DNA of 64,000 bases, taken from positions 20,186,492 through 20,250,491 of the forward strand of contig CAMGYJ010000002.1 in the NCBI GenBank assembly GCA_946122785.1. Reading direction: 5' to 3'. The notes beneath the pieces were generated by a model. That model ran no database searches. It was not told the origin of the DNA and saw only the letters and a program-made list of their open reading frames with translations. The translations under genes were made by a program, and so were the position numbers. This document shows, in pieces, positions 22,000 to 33,072 of this stretch. This stretch comes from Linum tenue (lineage: Eukaryota > Streptophyta > Magnoliopsida > Malpighiales > Linaceae). Positions within the stretch are counted from its first letter, which is position 1. Each line of letters opens with the position of its first letter.

Positions 22000-23339
22000 T
22001 GACTCACTCCTACTGTCACCCTAGAAAATGGCCAAGTATAACCAATTCCTAAAGCGTAGTATAGCGGGTCGGGTTTTAATGTCAACCCGGGTCCTAGATG
22101 TGATGACTACTCGGTGAATTCTTGTTATTTAGCAGTGAACTTTTAGTGAAACTCAAGCAAACAAAACACAAAGCAAGTAAACGGTTTGTTGTCAAGTCAA
22201 GAGAGGTCACCCGGATATGGTTTCCCCCTAGACTGCAGTTAAGTCGGATTGCAATTTGCCAAGTTCAGTTTTCATGAAAGTTATACTGCGGAAGGTTCTC
22301 AATTAGCCTGAAGTCTCGACTAAAGGTCTCCAGACCCTCTCAATCTGAGTCTCTAGCGGGCGACTAACCTCCACCGGAGTAAACAGATTGAGGCCCTAAT
22401 GAACCAAACCTCCACTACCGAATTGACTTCGGTACAGAATAGCAAATTGGCCCCTCGACTAAAGTCACCAATTCGCCACCTTCGATTAAGGGTACTCTAT
22501 CAACCTAGGCAGATATTCTCATTCCAGGTCAAAGCAGAAACAACAGGAATTTGATCAGGATTCAAGTCATTCAATCATTCAAACCTCAATCGAATATAAT
22601 CAATTCACAAACACTGTACTTGGGTTCATACAATCAGACCTAGCATACAAATCTAGGGTTCTCCATACCCAGATGAATGGGGAAACTACTCCATAGAGAA
22701 AGAAGCAAAAGCAGATTCAGACACGGAAATCATACTGTGAAGTTGGATTCCTGCTTCTGAACGTTTAATCGCACTTCTCCAAGCTCAAGACGGGCTCCAA
22801 TGGTGTTGAAGATCGATCTATGGCGCTTGAGAACTCTGGTTCGACGCTTTCTCTCTCTAGGTATCGGTTTCTCTCTCAAAAACTCGGAACCCTTTGAAAA
22901 TTGGCCTTCTTCCTCTTTTATCAGCTGCCTGGTCGCGATACCCGGTCAAAATACCCGGTCGGGTATTTTATGGTCCGACCGGGTATTGTGAAACGCACCG
23001 TTCCACTAAAGGCGAAAATCCCCGGTCTACCACCAAAATCCCCGACCGGGGATTTAACTGCTGTGCCCGGGCCCCTCTCTGCTTCTCGGGCGCCCAAAAT
23101 TGGTTAATACCCGGTCGGGTATTTGGCCACCTGACCGGGTATTTTCCTCCTTCAGCCCTATTCGTCCCAACCTTGCTCCTTTTGACCCAGAACTCGTTTC
23201 TCCGCCTCGATTCCAACGCCGGGACCTGAAATATGACATAAACACACAACCTAGCGTGAAATCGGCTTAAAACACGAGATTCCTCGTCACAAACGGCCTC
23301 AGAATAGGGGTAAAAACATGTATACTTATCGGTCTATCA
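22000..23339 (-). repeat. Gypsy LTR, 5' LTR in coding orientation
   Basis: 1340 bp, paired with 15786-17125; about eight substitutions separate them. It holds the promoter for the gag-pro transcript. It carries the same ACCCGGTCGGGT palindrome cluster (about 22930-23145). Confidence 0.95.
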
Positions 23340-24240
23340 ATATCCAAACACATGAACTAAGGGAATATTTCATCAGGTTCAAATAAATATCCACACAACC
23401 CGGAAAAAAATCATAATATTTTGAATAAATATCAGTATGTCAGAAACAAGTATTACAACTAGGAAAGACAAGTATCCACAACACACAAACTAATATCTAC
23501 TATTTGTACCCTAAACCCTAAACTTTAAAGTCTATCACCCTAATCACTAAACACTAAAAAAATAAAACAATTGTTGTTTTCCAAAGCTGAGAATATTCAA
23601 AGGTTCCACAAAAATATTCAAACACATGAACTAAGGGAATATTTCATCAGGTTCAAATAAATATCCACACAACCCGGAAAAAAATCATAATATTTTGAAT
23701 AAATATCAGTATGTCAGAAACAAGTATTACAACTAGGAAAGACAAGTATCCACAACACACAAACTAATATCTATTATTTGTACCCTAACCCTAAACCCTA
23801 AAGTTTAAACTCTATCACCCTAATCACTAAACACTAAAAAAATAAAACTATTAATGTTTTCCCAAGCTGAGAATATTCAAAGGTTCCACAAAAATATCCA
23901 AACACATGAACTAAGGTAATATTTCATCAGGTTCAAATAAATATCCACACAACCCGGAAAAAAATCATAATATTTTGAATAAATATCAGTATGTCAAAAA
24001 TAAGTATTACAACTAGGAAAGACAAGTATCCACAACACACAAACTAATATCTACTATTTGTACCCTAAACCCTAAACTTTAAAGTCTACCACCCTAATCA
24101 CTAAACACTAAAAAAATAAAACAATTGTTGTTTTCCCAAGCTGAGAATATTCAAAGGTTCCACAAAAATATCCAAACACATGAACTAAGGGAATGTTTCC
24201 TCAGGTTCAAATAAATATCTGCACAGCCCGGATAAATATC
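23340..24240 (+). repeat. Tandem repeat, period about 275 bp, right block
   Basis: Units begin at 23340, 23614, 23894 and 24168 (spacing 274, 280, 274), each starting ATATYCAAACACATGAACTA. They continue the array at 15225-15785 that the retrotransposon split. Each unit holds several AATATCC motifs and one CCCTAAACCCTAAAC-like stretch. Confidence 0.9.
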
Positions 24241-25097
24241 CTCGGGTTCAAATAAACTCTATCACCCTAAACTCTAAACTCTAAACCCTAAACACTGAAC
24301 CCTAAACCCTAAACAATCAACACTACTAAATAAACTCTAAAAACAATATAATTAGGAAAGAATAGATATTCATACTGACCAGACAAAATCTTAAACCCTA
24401 AAGAGAACCCAAACCCTTATGTTGAAACCTTGACCCTAACCTCTATACCGTAAACCGTAAACCATAAACCAAACCTAAACAATCAACCCTAAAAAATAAA
24501 CCGCTCATCAATAAAAACTATTATTATTTAATGGGCCTTCGGCCCATGGGCCCTCGGCGGGCAGCCCTAACTAAGGTTGCAAGCCTTACGTGTTAGGACT
24601 TGATAGTGTGTAGGACTTGCTAGTGTGTTTAATTTGATGTAAGACACAATATTCCAATCTTTCACAAATTGAAAACCAGAATTCTAAACCCTAAAACTAA
24701 TTCTCTAAATTGGTTTAATCAGTTTATGGTGGTTGGGTGATTTTGGGCCGCCGTTAAACATTAATGCGACCCAAAATTTCAACAATGATGCAAAGCACTA
24801 TCAACATAACAGAAATTAATATCCACTGAGAACAAATAAATATCCACACAAACAAACATATATAAATATAACATGGGCCCATCAAATTTGGTTCTCTTTC
24901 CACTCCTATCCATTCTCCCGCCCAAACTCAAGCCGGGCCCACCAGCTTGCCAGCCACTTTCAGCCATTCTCAGCCGCCGCCACATGCAAGGCCGACTTCT
25001 ACCTATTGGCCCACCTACAACTCACTTAAGTGAGCCACTACCAAGCCGCCTCTCCTCTCCATTGAATCAAATACCAGCCGACGTGAACCTTCATCCT
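24241..25097. other. Right interior of the large TIR element
   Basis: Telomere-like CCCTAAA repeats continue to about 24310. A palindromic GC block (GGGCCTTCGGCCCATGGGCC) lies at about 24532-24551. From 24870 to 25090 the sequence is GC-rich and could encode an 80-residue Pro-rich peptide on the plus strand, which I do not recognise and treat as subterminal element sequence. Confidence 0.5.
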
Positions 25098-25133
25098 ACC
25101 CTGTTAGTATATGCTAACACTTTGAGCAGTTAG
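25098..25133 (-). repeat. Right terminal inverted repeat of the large element
   Basis: Inverted partner of 11957-11992, with ACCCTGTTAGTAT and the internal palindrome GCTAAC...GTTAGC. The 10-bp repeat CATCCATGTC follows directly at 25134-25143. Confidence 0.7.
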
Positions 25134-25143
25134 CATCCATGTC

Positions 25144-26280
25144 GAACCTCCGACTGATCAGTAGCCATTTTCGATTATAAAATTAGGGTTCTACGCCAGA
25201 AGATGAAGCTTGGAAGACTGGGGATCGCAACTGCGGCAATCCAAGCCCATAGGCAGCCAAAACGCTGGAAGGGCGAAGACAAGTCGCCGGAAAATGGCGA
25301 CCGAGACAATTCGAAACCACTGAAAAAAGCCAGGGAAGGGAGGGAGACACATCACCGAACGGAAACAGAGCGGCGGGGATAGTGTCGATGATCGGCGGCG
25401 GGAGACCCGGATGCCCCCTTCCTACAATTGAAAAGAGAAGGAGCCGGCGAGGAGCACAAGACCGACCCATGACGAGCTCGAAGGCGGAATCGGCGACGAG
25501 CACATAGCGAGTGAAGGCAGACGGCGAAGCGTGAAGAAGAGCTCTGGGACTGGGTCCATATGCTCTGCAACCAGACGCGACAATGAAAGAAGACTGAAGG
25601 AATTAGGATTAGGAGGGTGGGTTCCAATTTCGGGACCACATTGCCGACATTTCCTCTCCAACCTAACAAAACATCTGCTTCTCTCTCTGTTTTGATCATC
25701 TTCAACAATTCAGCAGCACCAAGGGGAGGAGATGACTTTTGCTTGGTTGGATGCGGGATCCTTTGCTCCCTTTCCTTCCGGTGTCTCCTTCAAAGAATTC
25801 TGTTTTGGAAGTCCTCGAGTTGCAAGCTTTGAACTCTATTTTTTCATCAATACTTCACTTTTTGGTGTTGAATGAATGCCTCAATATTTAATAATGCCAA
25901 GTTAGTGGTGGAGCTTGTGTCGCACTTGTGGTTGTGGAGATAGAGGCTTATACTGGTCCAATAATGTTTGTGAAATTGTTGACCGACTATGAATGAGCAT
26001 GCAGTGATGCCTTTGGCCACGACAGGCCGTTCTCTGATGGTGATGGTTGCTTTTGACCTTTCAATAAGGGGTTAGATGGAAATGCCTTTCAATGAAACTA
26101 TCGAAGATATTTATTGGCTTGGGATTCCACGTTTTTCTTGTAGTTGGAATTTCTTGTTCGATTATATAATTGAAGCCCTTTTGGTTAAAGTTTTGCAGGG
26201 AGCATGCATACATGCAAAGTGAAGCTATAACAGAGAAACATCCTGTTTCACTGTAAAACAAAATGTTCGTTTGCTTGACA
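25144..26280. other. Upstream region of the kaurene synthase gene
   Basis: 25190-25720 is GC-rich with several overlapping short frames on both strands; none resembles a known protein. 25830-26270 is more AT-rich and probably holds the kaurene synthase promoter and 5' UTR. I see no clear TATA box and no repeat ends. Confidence 0.35.
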
Positions 26281-29200
26281 ATGGCAGGGAGTCATCCTCC
26301 AATTTCTTCTAACCCTGTGTTTCCTCTTGTTCCTGCTGCTATTCCTGGTTCACCTACCTTCTCTTCACTTTACATCAATGATATACTTTTCTTTAAACAG
26401 AATTACCAAGTTAACTTCAAACTTCTCCATCTGCAGCAAAATGTAGAGAATCTGGATCTCTGCTCACCGCAGAGTTAAGCAACACCAACTTGGTATTCCT
26501 CTATTTCCCTCTTCTTCATTTTCTGTCCTTAATCTTGTTACTATTCCGTCCTAATCACTGCATCACAAGCTACCTTGCCCTCTTCCTCTCTTCTTATTTT
26601 GTGTGCTGATAGACATGGTACTTACAAATTATGCTTCATCTTTCTTCCAGTTGCAGAACTGCCAAGACTCGACAAGAATACAAAGGATAAAGAAGATGTT
26701 TGATGAGGCTCAGCTCTCAGTGTCTGCATATGACACTGCTTGGCTGGCCATGGTTCCAACTCCTACCTCATCCATGGAAGACTCTCCTTTCTTCCCTCAA
26801 TGCGCTAGGTGGATACAGGACAACCAGCTGAGTGATGGCTCTTGGGGTCTCCCTCTCCCTCGCCGTGATCCATCCTTAACCAAGGATGCTCTCTCCTCTA
26901 CCTTGGCTTGCATTCTAGCTCTCCAACGTTGGGGCCTTGGTGAAGAACAAGTCACTAAAGGTAATGATATACAACTTTCATCCCTCAACGAGTTGGTCCA
27001 AATCGAGATCGTTTGTTTAGAATATTTATGCTCACTTGTTGGCTGTTGCTGCGCTGTTGTTGCAGGCCTCCAGTTTCTTGACTGCAATTCTGCTTCTGTA
27101 ACGGATCAGAAGCAGCATGTACCTATTGGATTTGACATAATATTCCCTGGAATGATTGACTATGCAAAAGATTTGGGATTGAACCTCCCTTTCAAGTCAA
27201 CCGATGTAGATGCTATGCTGACTAAGAGAAATGTGGAGCTTACACGGTATAATCCCCCACCTTTTTATTTCAGTGTATGCATGCCTATTTATCCTCCATT
27301 TAAATCTCTCTTTCTACATTAGTGGGTTCGGAAGAAATGCAGAGGGAAGGAGATCCTACTTGGCCTATGTTTCAGAAGGTATCCAACACTCACAAGACTG
27401 GGACATGGTGATGAAATATCAGAGGCAGAATGGATCCCTGTTCAATTCACCTTCGACAACTGCAGTTGCTTTTTCTCATGTTCAAGATCCTGATTGCCTT
27501 CGCTATCTGTATGCCGTCTTAGACAAATTCGAGAATGCAGGTCTGTCCTTTTTAACAACAGTCCTCATAATTCCTTGCCCCACCTTGTTTTCTAACATCT
27601 ACTGAAAACCTTTACACCTATGTCCATTATCTTTATTAGCTCCAGCAATATATCCTCTGGACATACGCAGCCGCCTTTCTGTCATCGACACTCTTGATAG
27701 ACTGGGAGTTGCTCGTCACTTTAATGAAATAAAGATGTTGCTGGACCAGACATACCAGTAAGCAATTTTTTACTTCTCGGATTGCTCAACATTGAAAGAT
27801 TTCGACAACTTTTATTGGATTTTGCGTTGCTCTAGGATTGCAATTTACCTGAATTTATGAGTGAAATCGTGACACACCTATCACATAAGCAGATGCTGGT
27901 TGCAGGGGGGTGAAGAGATCTTTCTGGATACTACTACTTGTGCTGTGGCTTTTAGATTGTTACGTGTCTATGGATATGATGTCTCATCAGGTATGTTGTT
28001 CAGATGCGTGAAAATGATGTTTTGGTCATCGCATGATGTTATTTTGTTACTGTCGAACCTTCTAACTAGCTGTGATAATATTACCTCCAGATCGGCTATC
28101 TCCATTCTCAGAAGATTGTTTCTTCGATTCACTAGAAGGATACTTGAAGGACAAAACAGCTGTACTAGAGTTGCACAAAGCTTCACAAATAATTTATCCA
28201 GAAGAACCTATCCTGGAAGAAATAAGTTCTTGGACCACGAAATTCCTGAAACAGGAATTCCGCAATGGCTCAATTTATGTGGACCAACCTGGTGAAAGTA
28301 TCAGCACAAAGGTATGATTTACTCAGGGTAAGTGCTTGAGAAAAAAGTTCTTCCATGGAATATGCTTGAAACCTTTCTAAGCTACCCTTCATTTAATTTC
28401 AGGTGCATGATGCTCTCACATATCCATATCATGTTGATTTGGATCGCTTAGGCCATAGGAGAAATATTCACCAGTATAGTGATATTGATAGCACTTGGAC
28501 CTTGAAGACCTCCTATTGGTACACTTCTTTCCCTTTTTTCCTCAATCTGAAGTACATCTAGAAAAATTTTAATTCTGCTCACTGTGCTTTGCCCCTTTTT
28601 GGTACTAGTTTTCCAAACATTGGGAACAAGGATTTGCTTAAACTGGCAGCCGAAGACTTTAACCTCTGCCAGTCGATACAGCAGAAAGAACTGAAGCAGC
28701 TAGGAAGGTGTGATTCTTGGATACTTTGCTTCTCTGTTGTTTGCTGTTTTGCATGGTTATTGAGAGGGTTATCACTGGAACAAGATACCTATTCAACTGT
28801 ATGATTCTGCTATCTATTTTTAAATCTTTCTTTTTATTATCCTGCCTAGTTCTTCTATGACGTGTTAGGAGGTTGTTAGCTATTCTTTTCTAGGGCTGAA
28901 CCTTAACATCCTGCAAAAAGCTTAAAATTGTCAGCAACGGCTAAATTGTTACTTGTCGTCTATCATTCTTAAGAACTCTGACTTCTTGTATACAGATGGA
29001 TTATTGAGAATAAGTTGGACAAGCTATCATTTGCGAGGCAGAAGCTGGGTTATTGCTACTTTTCAGCTGCTGCAACTCTCTATGCACCTGAATTATCTGA
29101 TGCTCGCATCTCATGGACCAAGAATGGTGTGCTCACTACAGTTGTGGATGACTTTTTCGATTTTGGAGGTTCCATGGAAGAAATAGTAAACCTTGTTCAG

Positions 29201-30319
29201 TTGCTTGAGACGTATGGTACCTTCCCATTATGTTGTTCTTACTGCTGCTTATCATTCTTCTTCTCTATCGGCAGTTTCAACTTAATGTTGTTGAAATGAA
29301 TCACAGATGGGAAGTGGATGGAAGCACAGATTTCTGTTCTGAGCAAGTTGAGATCCTTTTCACAGCTATTCGAGGCACCATTCTTGAGATTGGTGGCATG
29401 GCATTGGCACGGCAAGAACGTGATGTTACCGGTCATGTAAATGATATTGTGAGTTGAAAAGCTATTTTCTTTCCTATACTGGTTATGACCCACTAGGATT
29501 CTCCATTATCATATACATCTCTTATGTTAGGTGATCACTTACTTGACATCAAGCTTAGTGAGACATCTTTCAATTCATCATTGGTTGAACATAATTTTCA
29601 GAGACAGGGAATATACTTGAGATGGGTAGGTATATAATCTTCATTTCTACCACATGGTAATGTTAACGATTTTTTACAGTGGGTAGAATTGGTGAAGGCA
29701 GGACTGAAAGAAGCAGAATGGTCAAGGAACAAGTGGGTGCCGACAATGGAGGAATATATGAAGAACGGACTTGTGTCATTCGCATTAGGTCCGATTGTAC
29801 TTTCAGCTCTTTACTTGGTAGGGCCAAAACTCTCGGAGGAGATGGTGAGTAGTCCAGAGTATAAGAACCTGTACGAAGGGGTGAGCACTTGTGGGCGCTT
29901 GCTCAATGACTGGAGAGGAGTTCAGGTGAAATAGCTTTCTCTCTAGATCTGAATTCATTACTCAGAGCAAGTTTTGTGGGTTTGGCGATGTGTTTTAGAC
30001 TGTGTTACTATGGTTTCCACAGAGGGAGTCGGAGCAAGGGACAGTGAATGCGGTCTCGGTGCTGTTGCATGAAGGTGGCCGGACCTTGGACGACGCCATG
30101 GAAGAGGTGAAGAGAGCAATCGAGAGGGAGAGGAAGCAACTGTTGAGGTTGGTATTGCTGGAGAAGGAGAAGGGAATACCAAATTGCTGCAAGCAATTGT
30201 TTTGGAACATGGCAAAGGCGTGTCACCTCTTTTACTTGAACGATGATGGGTACACTAATGAGGAAATGGTTAGTGTAGCCAAGTCCATCCTTGATGAACC
30301 CATCCACCTCTCTCCCTAG
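26281..30319 (+). CDS. KS: ent-Kaurene synthase (class I diterpene synthase), 14 exons
   Basis: It converts ent-copalyl diphosphate to ent-kaurene in plastids, a committed step of gibberellin synthesis. By eye the exons are 26281-26347, 26437-26492, 26651-26960, 27066-27246, 27323-27540, 27640-27757, 27893-27990, 28091-28311, 28403-28518, 28609-28707, 28996-29211, 29307-29448, 29680-29925 and 30023-30319. All junctions are GT-AG and in phase, giving 794 residues (Arabidopsis KS is about 785). The first two small exons (transit peptide) are the least sure; the acceptor at 26650 has an alternative at 26656. Seen: [10 protein letters not shown] at the start of the mature protein, [23 protein letters not shown], the class I metal-binding motif DDFFD, and the second metal site NDWRGVQRE. 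No class II DxDD motif is present, as expected for a KS. The segment GPIVL keeps the Ile tied to kaurene specificity, but the Pro that usually follows (GPIVLP) is Ser. The gene looks intact. Confidence 0.93.
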
Positions 30320-30812
30320 GAAGAAAAAGAAAAGAAGATAAAATTTTTGCTTTGTGAACTAATCAAGTCACTTATATATGGAAAAAGATGTAATGAGAGT
30401 GTAAGGTGCATTCTGGTAAGTCAAAATTGGTTTTGCCGTTATTAGAGAAATGATCGATGTTGCCACTCATTTGTTGAAGAAGAGATTTCTATCGAAAAAA
30501 ATCATATGACAGAGTATGAAGGTCATGTTGTGGCCTGCTGGATGTGTCGTTGCAGTTCGATCAATCCATCGATGGTTCAATTATGATGGTTTTGTTGTTT
30601 GTTATTAATGATCTGATATATTGTTGGTAACAAATTATATTTACTATGTCCATAGGAGTATAAGCATTGCTTTGTTACTTGTTAGTAATGATTTGATGTC
30701 TCTTTTTTAGTTTTTACTGAGATTGAGCCTTGTTAGTAATAATTATGTAAAAGCATGACACGTACAAAATTCTTTTCATATTACAACCATCAAGGCATCA
30801 ACAAGAAACGAG
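30320..30812. other. 3' flank of the kaurene synthase gene
   Basis: AT-rich, with no open frame of note. It probably contains the 3' UTR and polyadenylation region just after 30319. Nothing else is seen. Confidence 0.4.
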
Positions 30813-31077
30813 GGTCGTTTGGATGGATCAATCTAAAAATGAGTCAATTTGATCAATTGTCTCGTTTTATAAACGAGGCAATTAAAATGAGTCAATTCGA
30901 ATTACCTGCCCCCACCCCATGTAATTGAAATTGACTCAAAATAGATCAATTCAAAATACCTCAGGCAGATTGATTCATCCAATTTTTTTGTTGGCAAACG
31001 AGGCAATTTGGTACAATTGTCTCAAAACGAGACAATTGTGTCAAATTGATCCGTTACAATTCCTCATCCAAACGACC
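30813..31077. mobile_element. MITE-like element, about 265 bp
   Basis: The left end GGTCGTTTGGATGG and the right end CTCATCCAAACGACC are inverted repeats. Inside, copies of GACAATTG and TCAATTTGA-type words also occur in opposite orientations, so the whole unit can fold on itself. No coding sequence is present and a target duplication is not obvious. The family is not assigned. Confidence 0.65.
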
Positions 31078-32480
31078 GACAAGATCTTGAAACTTAATGA
31101 AGCAAGCGACCGTTAGATAAAATGACATGGAAAGCTTAGCTAGGAGTTGAAATATTTCTTCCACAACCTCCTTATTGCTTTGGAGCCCAAATTAGATAGA
31201 CATGTTACTGAAAACCTTACTAGAGTTGTCGGAAATGACATAAAAGATAGATGATATATTTCAATGGTTTTCATTCAGTTTTTTGTGAAGAGATCTCAAT
31301 ACTTATCAAGGTTCGAAAAAATGTTAGGTGTTAAGCAGCTGTTGAGACTATGTCTAGCTCCTAACACACCTAAGTGGTGCCTAGATGGCACCAGGCGTTA
31401 TAGCAAAATTAACAATTTTTAGTATAAATAACAATTTTATAACATGTTTTTAGGCTTAATTGCAAGTTTAGATTGCGTCATTTTGAGAAGATTAGCTATA
31501 AATTCTTTTTAATCATCGGTCTGTTAGTGCACTTAAACACGTCGCATCTTGATTAATTAGGCTTCACATCAATTAATCATACTTAGCTTTGCCTAAATGT
31601 CGTCTAGGTGTTATGAATGCCTAATTGTCTGCTTAAAGCCTAGGTGATGCTTTTTATCACTACCTAGCACGCACACACAGTTTTACGCCTTATTAAATCT
31701 TGGTATTTATACTTATGAATTATATGACTCTTAGTTTAATTACGAGATTGAAATTTGAGATACATATATATTTTAAAATTGAGATACAATATCACAATTT
31801 TTAGCATTTATTAAAGGGCTCTCCCCTCTCAATGGGGTCCGGATACTATAAGTCTATAACAACAAGGGTAAAAGGGTCCATTAACCCAATAAATAATAAA
31901 ACTAAAAATTGAAGTAATTATCCGAACACGTCTTCCTAGTTCCCACCGCCACAAACAATTCCATATTGTTTTCGTCCTCATCCTTTCTTCGTCCTTCCGC
32001 CCTGCAATCGTTCCCTGTTTCCGTCAAGTAGGAGGTGGACGCTGCCAGCGTCGAGACGACGGAATCGTCGTCGAGCTGGCGGTCGCCAATGACAAGCCTC
32101 TGGATTGAACGGGGATTCTAGTGGTCTCAAAGATTCGCTGCTTGATTTCATGAGTATAAGCTTTCGATGCTGCAAACAAAAGAAAGCAAGTGGGGAGAAA
32201 GAGAATGAAAAAGAACAAATCTTGTCTTCTCAACAACCTGTTAGCTAGGAAAGCCAGGCGAAAAGAAAAAAGAGAGAGCAAAGCAATTAAGGGATGATTC
32301 ACTAAGAACAGGAGCCGCACAGGAAGGGAAGGAGGGGGAAAGGGTAAGGGTACGATTTGGGTGATTGAGAGAGAAAGGAAGGAAGGAGAGGGTGATTAAT
32401 TGGTAGTTGTCTCTCACATAACCCAGCTGTTGCTCCTGATATTGCTATTTCTATTCGTTTGATTAGCATAGGAGCATGAG
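31078..32480. other. Intergenic sequence without a recognised gene
   Basis: 31300-31700 carries GCCTAGGTG/CACCTAAG-type words in both orientations, suggesting old transposon debris. 31940-32340 is less AT-rich with short frames on the minus strand that I do not recognise. Nothing else is supported. Confidence 0.35.
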
Positions 32481-32934
32481 CAAGTTGTCAACCTGCGGGT
32501 CGACCCAGTTTGACCCTGATCCGATGAGAAAAACGGGCCGTACGCACCCGCCGGGCCGACCGCTATAAGGTATCGACTTGGAGGTCAAATTGTGTCATTT
32601 TTTCATTTGATTTGCGAAATGCGCCTATTTTCCGATTTTTCTTTTCGCCCAACTCAATCTTTGGAATCCTAAGTTGAACATTTGAATATTTATGTTATAT
32701 AAGTGTGTGTGAATTTTCATTATATGTTAGATCTAAGTACGATATGTTATTTTGGTGTAATATTATATGTTATAACTCATATGTTAGATAAGATTTTATA
32801 TAATTTATGAGGATAAGTACAATATAATGACTTTTTCCACATTTCCGGGCCAAATCGGGCTAAAACGGTTGACCCATTAACCCTTAACCCACTAGCTCGA
32901 CCGGGTCCGGGTCAACCCGCGGGTTGACAACCTT
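32481..32934. mobile_element. hAT-like MITE with target duplication, 454 bp
   Basis: The left end CAAGTTGTCAACCTGCGGGT pairs with the right end ACCCGCGGGTTGACAACCTTG-type sequence (one-base gap). A direct repeat GAGCATGAG flanks it exactly (32472-32480 and 32935-32943), consistent with an 8-bp hAT duplication plus one chance base. The interior is AT-rich and non-coding. Confidence 0.8.
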
Positions 32935-33072
32935 GAGCATGAGCAATGAGGAGCGGCGAGGCATGGGTTGATTAGTTGAGATTTGTGTTGGTTTTGAGCT
33001 TGTTTCCAGTGGCAGAGTCGATGGAGATCTCTGTGAAGAGAGGGCTGGTGGCGGCGAAAGTGGGAGGGATAT

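Larger units (their letters stand above)
15786..23339 (-). mobile_element. Ty3/Gypsy-type LTR retrotransposon encoding gag-protease only (non-autonomous)
   Basis: Two 1340-bp LTRs (15786-17125 and 22000-23339) start TGACTCAC and end TCTATCA. A perfect 5-bp target duplication ATATC flanks the element (15781-15785, 23340-23344). By eye I count about eight differences between the LTRs (about 0.6 percent), so insertion is recent. On the minus strand the order is 5' LTR (22000-23339), tRNA-Asp primer site, one intact 941-codon gag-protease ORF, a 1.9-kb non-coding part with an internal polypurine-like tract, polypurine tract, 3' LTR. Reverse transcriptase, RNase H and integrase are absent although the element is otherwise complete. 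This matches the published idea of gag-bearing non-autonomous elements (TR-GAG type) mobilised in trans by full relatives. Confidence 0.95.
11941..25133. mobile_element. Large (about 13.2 kb) terminal-inverted-repeat element
   Basis: A 36-bp inverted repeat, 11957-11992 against 25098-25133, shares GTTAGCA, ATACTAACAGGGT and flanking bases, and similarity continues inward to ACGTCG. Each arm also contains its own small hairpin (GCTAAC...GTTAGC). A 10-bp direct repeat CATCCATGTC flanks the unit (11931-11940 and 25134-25143). On the left 16 unexplained bases separate it from the TIR, so the exact left end is uncertain. A 9-11-bp duplication would suit a Mutator-like element. No transposase was seen. 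Contents in order: a GC-rich leader, T/G-rich tandem repeats, a small broken ORF, opposed ATATCC motif arrays, telomere-like repeats, the nested gag-pro retrotransposon (15786-23339) and a GC-rich right part. Confidence 0.6.

Noticed and set aside
14640..24310. A true telomere or chromosome end
   Set aside because: The CCCTAAA-like repeats are degenerate, short and embedded in a transposable-element unit with genes on one side.
25183..25708. Overlapping minus-strand frames upstream of the kaurene synthase gene
   Set aside because: No similarity to known proteins, and several frames are open at once because of GC-rich composition.
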